Of a stretch of DNA of 58,000 nt, positions 56,542 to 58,000 are shown piece by piece. A model generated the notes under the pieces. It ran no database searches. It had not been told where the DNA came from and saw only the letters and a list, made by a program, of their open reading frames with translations. This DNA comes from Cryptomeria japonica (Eukaryota > Streptophyta > Pinopsida > Cupressales > Cupressaceae): contig NC_081412.1 in NCBI RefSeq assembly GCF_030272615.1, forward strand, positions 346,712,169 through 346,770,168, written 5' to 3'. The position numbers and the translations under genes are program-made. Each line of letters opens with the position of its first letter. Positions within the stretch are counted from its first letter, which is position 1.

Positions 56542-58000
56542 CTTCTTCTTTTGAGATCAAGTTGTGACTATACAAGAATAATCTCAGGGAAGATTTGTTG
56601 GATGAAAAGTTTGATGAAAGAACTTAGCTAGGATTTTGGATTTTAATTTGATGAGGTTGGACAAAATTATTGATGGGGTCCTTAGATTAGGACAAAAATT
56701 TGATTAAGATTGCACCTTAGTCCTAGGATAAGGATTTTAGGTGGCCCGAGATATTAATGAAAACCACAAACAAGGTGACAACCAATTTGGGAAAAATTAG
56801 ACCTTAGGATAATGATCAAAGTCTCTTTCTACTAAGGATTGACTAATGATTCCAAGAAAAATAAAGACGTAGTATTGGGGTATTGATCGACACAAAAGAT
56901 GAGGCAAAGGTACTTGGGGGAGATTCTTTCCCAAGCATGAAAGCCAAATGATTAAATGATTCAAGATGAGGTCTAAATAAAACTTCACAAGGTATAAAAC
57001 CTTAGAGTGAGGTTGATTTGATTGAAGGATGATTGATTAAGGATTGATTTGATTGAGGATTTCTTGGATTGATGTGCTAAGTCCTTGGAAAATATTGATG
57101 ATGAAAGATCAAAGAAGGATGATAGTGATGACTAGAAGAAATTGATGATTTAGATTATCCTTGGGATGGGAATGACTCAATAAGTGATAGGTTTGGACGA
57201 AAAATTGTATGAAGGGATGTGACCACCCCGATTTTGATGATAGTTGGTATTGAAAGACAAGCCCGATCCTTAGTGTAGGGCATAGACTCTTAGTTCATCT
57301 CAAACTCATTTCTAGGACCATGAATGCAATCATGATATCTATGCAAGAAGGTCCTATGCTTAAGCAAGAGTTTGCGGTTGGTATACCAAAACTTTCGACA
57401 TCTAATGAGTTGGGCTTGGGTAAGCTTCTTCTTCTTGATTGGACGATGGATATACTTCTTGGGATGCTTGTACAACTTAGGCTTATGGAACATGAGGTGG
57501 AAATGTGGTGGACTAGATTTGGACTTTGACTATGCAAGGTATGAAAATTTGGATTTGAGAATGTTTGTCAAATGTGGAAAGTGGGGAGGTTGTTTGTCAC
57601 TCTACTCTTGGAAAGAAAATATCAAGCATAGCGAACACATTGGACAAGTGTGACTCAAAGACAATAATTCACCTTTACAACATTTCCTAAGGCTGGCAAG
57701 GACAATAGTTATGGATCTCACTTGGTTTCCCAGCTACGCTTACTTAGAGAGGATACTTAGATGCTTGACCCCACTGTCTCCACCCTCAAAACTCACTTCT
57801 CTGAGGCAACCAAGCATCAGTTCCCATGAAAACTCCCCATGGAGAACTTTGTATCTCTACGAAGAGCCGTAAAAATGTGAGGGCCTTCAGAGGTCTGACC
57901 TCCTGCACCAATGACTAGAAGGTTTTGGATTCTAAATACAAGATTTTTAGTTGGGGAATCCGTTCGTGTGGCCATACATGCGACACTTCATGCTCCGTAG
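56542..58000 (-). other. 5' leader of element 3 (incomplete)
   Basis: No gene seen upstream of gag to the window end. Neither a TGGCGCC-type PBS nor an LTR end was found, so the 5' LTR should start beyond 58000, as expected from the 2.1-kb leader of element 2. Confidence 0.55.

Larger units (their letters stand above)
44393..58000 (-). mobile_element. Element 3: divergent Tat-like Ty3/gypsy element with antisense PMD gene, 5' end outside window
   Basis: Same plan as element 2 on the - strand: gag (54100-56541), protease (53800-54000), linker, RT (51394-52400), RNase H, archaeal-type RNase H, integrase (49319-50400), a spacer, a + strand PMD gene (45355-47484), a PPT at 44450-44465 and the first 57 bases of a different LTR (TGTAGACACTTAA). 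Sequence similarity to elements 1 and 2 is visible only at protein level. The 5' LTR and PBS were not found and should lie right of the window. Stops and frameshifts are frequent. Confidence 0.88.

Overview
This window is repeat-dense nuclear DNA from a seed plant with a large, retrotransposon-rich genome. I infer a gymnosperm, probably a conifer, from the very large decayed Ty3/gypsy elements nested in copia remnants and the absence of any recognisable host gene; the species cannot be fixed from this sequence. Every coding stretch I can identify belongs to a mobile element, and nearly all carry stops or frameshifts.

Layout. (1) 1-7693, + strand: 3' part of a Tat-like Ty3/gypsy element (element 1). 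It holds integrase, a conserved spacer, an antisense gene with a plant mobile domain (PMD, aminotransferase-like family), a 22-bp repeat array, a polypurine tract and a 3' LTR. (2) 7694-13981, + strand: remnant of a copia-type element into which element 1 inserted. It carries a decayed coiled-coil ORF of about 1000 codons and unknown function, a CATCGA-rich repeat block and a 3' LTR. (3) 13982-16661: AT-rich DNA with remnants of a non-LTR-type RNase H and a 111-bp tandem duplication. (4) 16662-24133, - strand: a decayed Ty1/copia element cut in its RT catalytic motif by a 2.3-kb insert. (5) 24134-27801: gene-free AT-rich DNA, possibly the bulk of element 3's 3' LTR. (6) 27802-44211, - strand: element 2, a 16.4-kb element with both LTRs, PBS, gag, protease, G-patch, RT, two RNase H domains, integrase and an antisense PMD gene. 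(7) 44212-44392: a duplicated scrap of element 2's 3' end. (8) 44393-58000, - strand: element 3, a related but divergent Tat-like element with its own antisense PMD gene; its 5' end lies beyond the window.

How the parts fit. All three gypsy elements share one plan: gag-PR-RT-RNaseH-aRNH-IN on one strand, then a convergent PMD-coil gene on the opposite strand between pol and the 3' LTR. Elements 1 and 2 are close relatives, with alignable LTRs, a conserved spacer, a conserved splice-acceptor-like site before the PMD start and a shared stop codon in integrase. The antisense PMD gene, together with the degenerate 22-bp TCGTACGA-type arrays seen in elements 1 and 2, is the most interesting system here.
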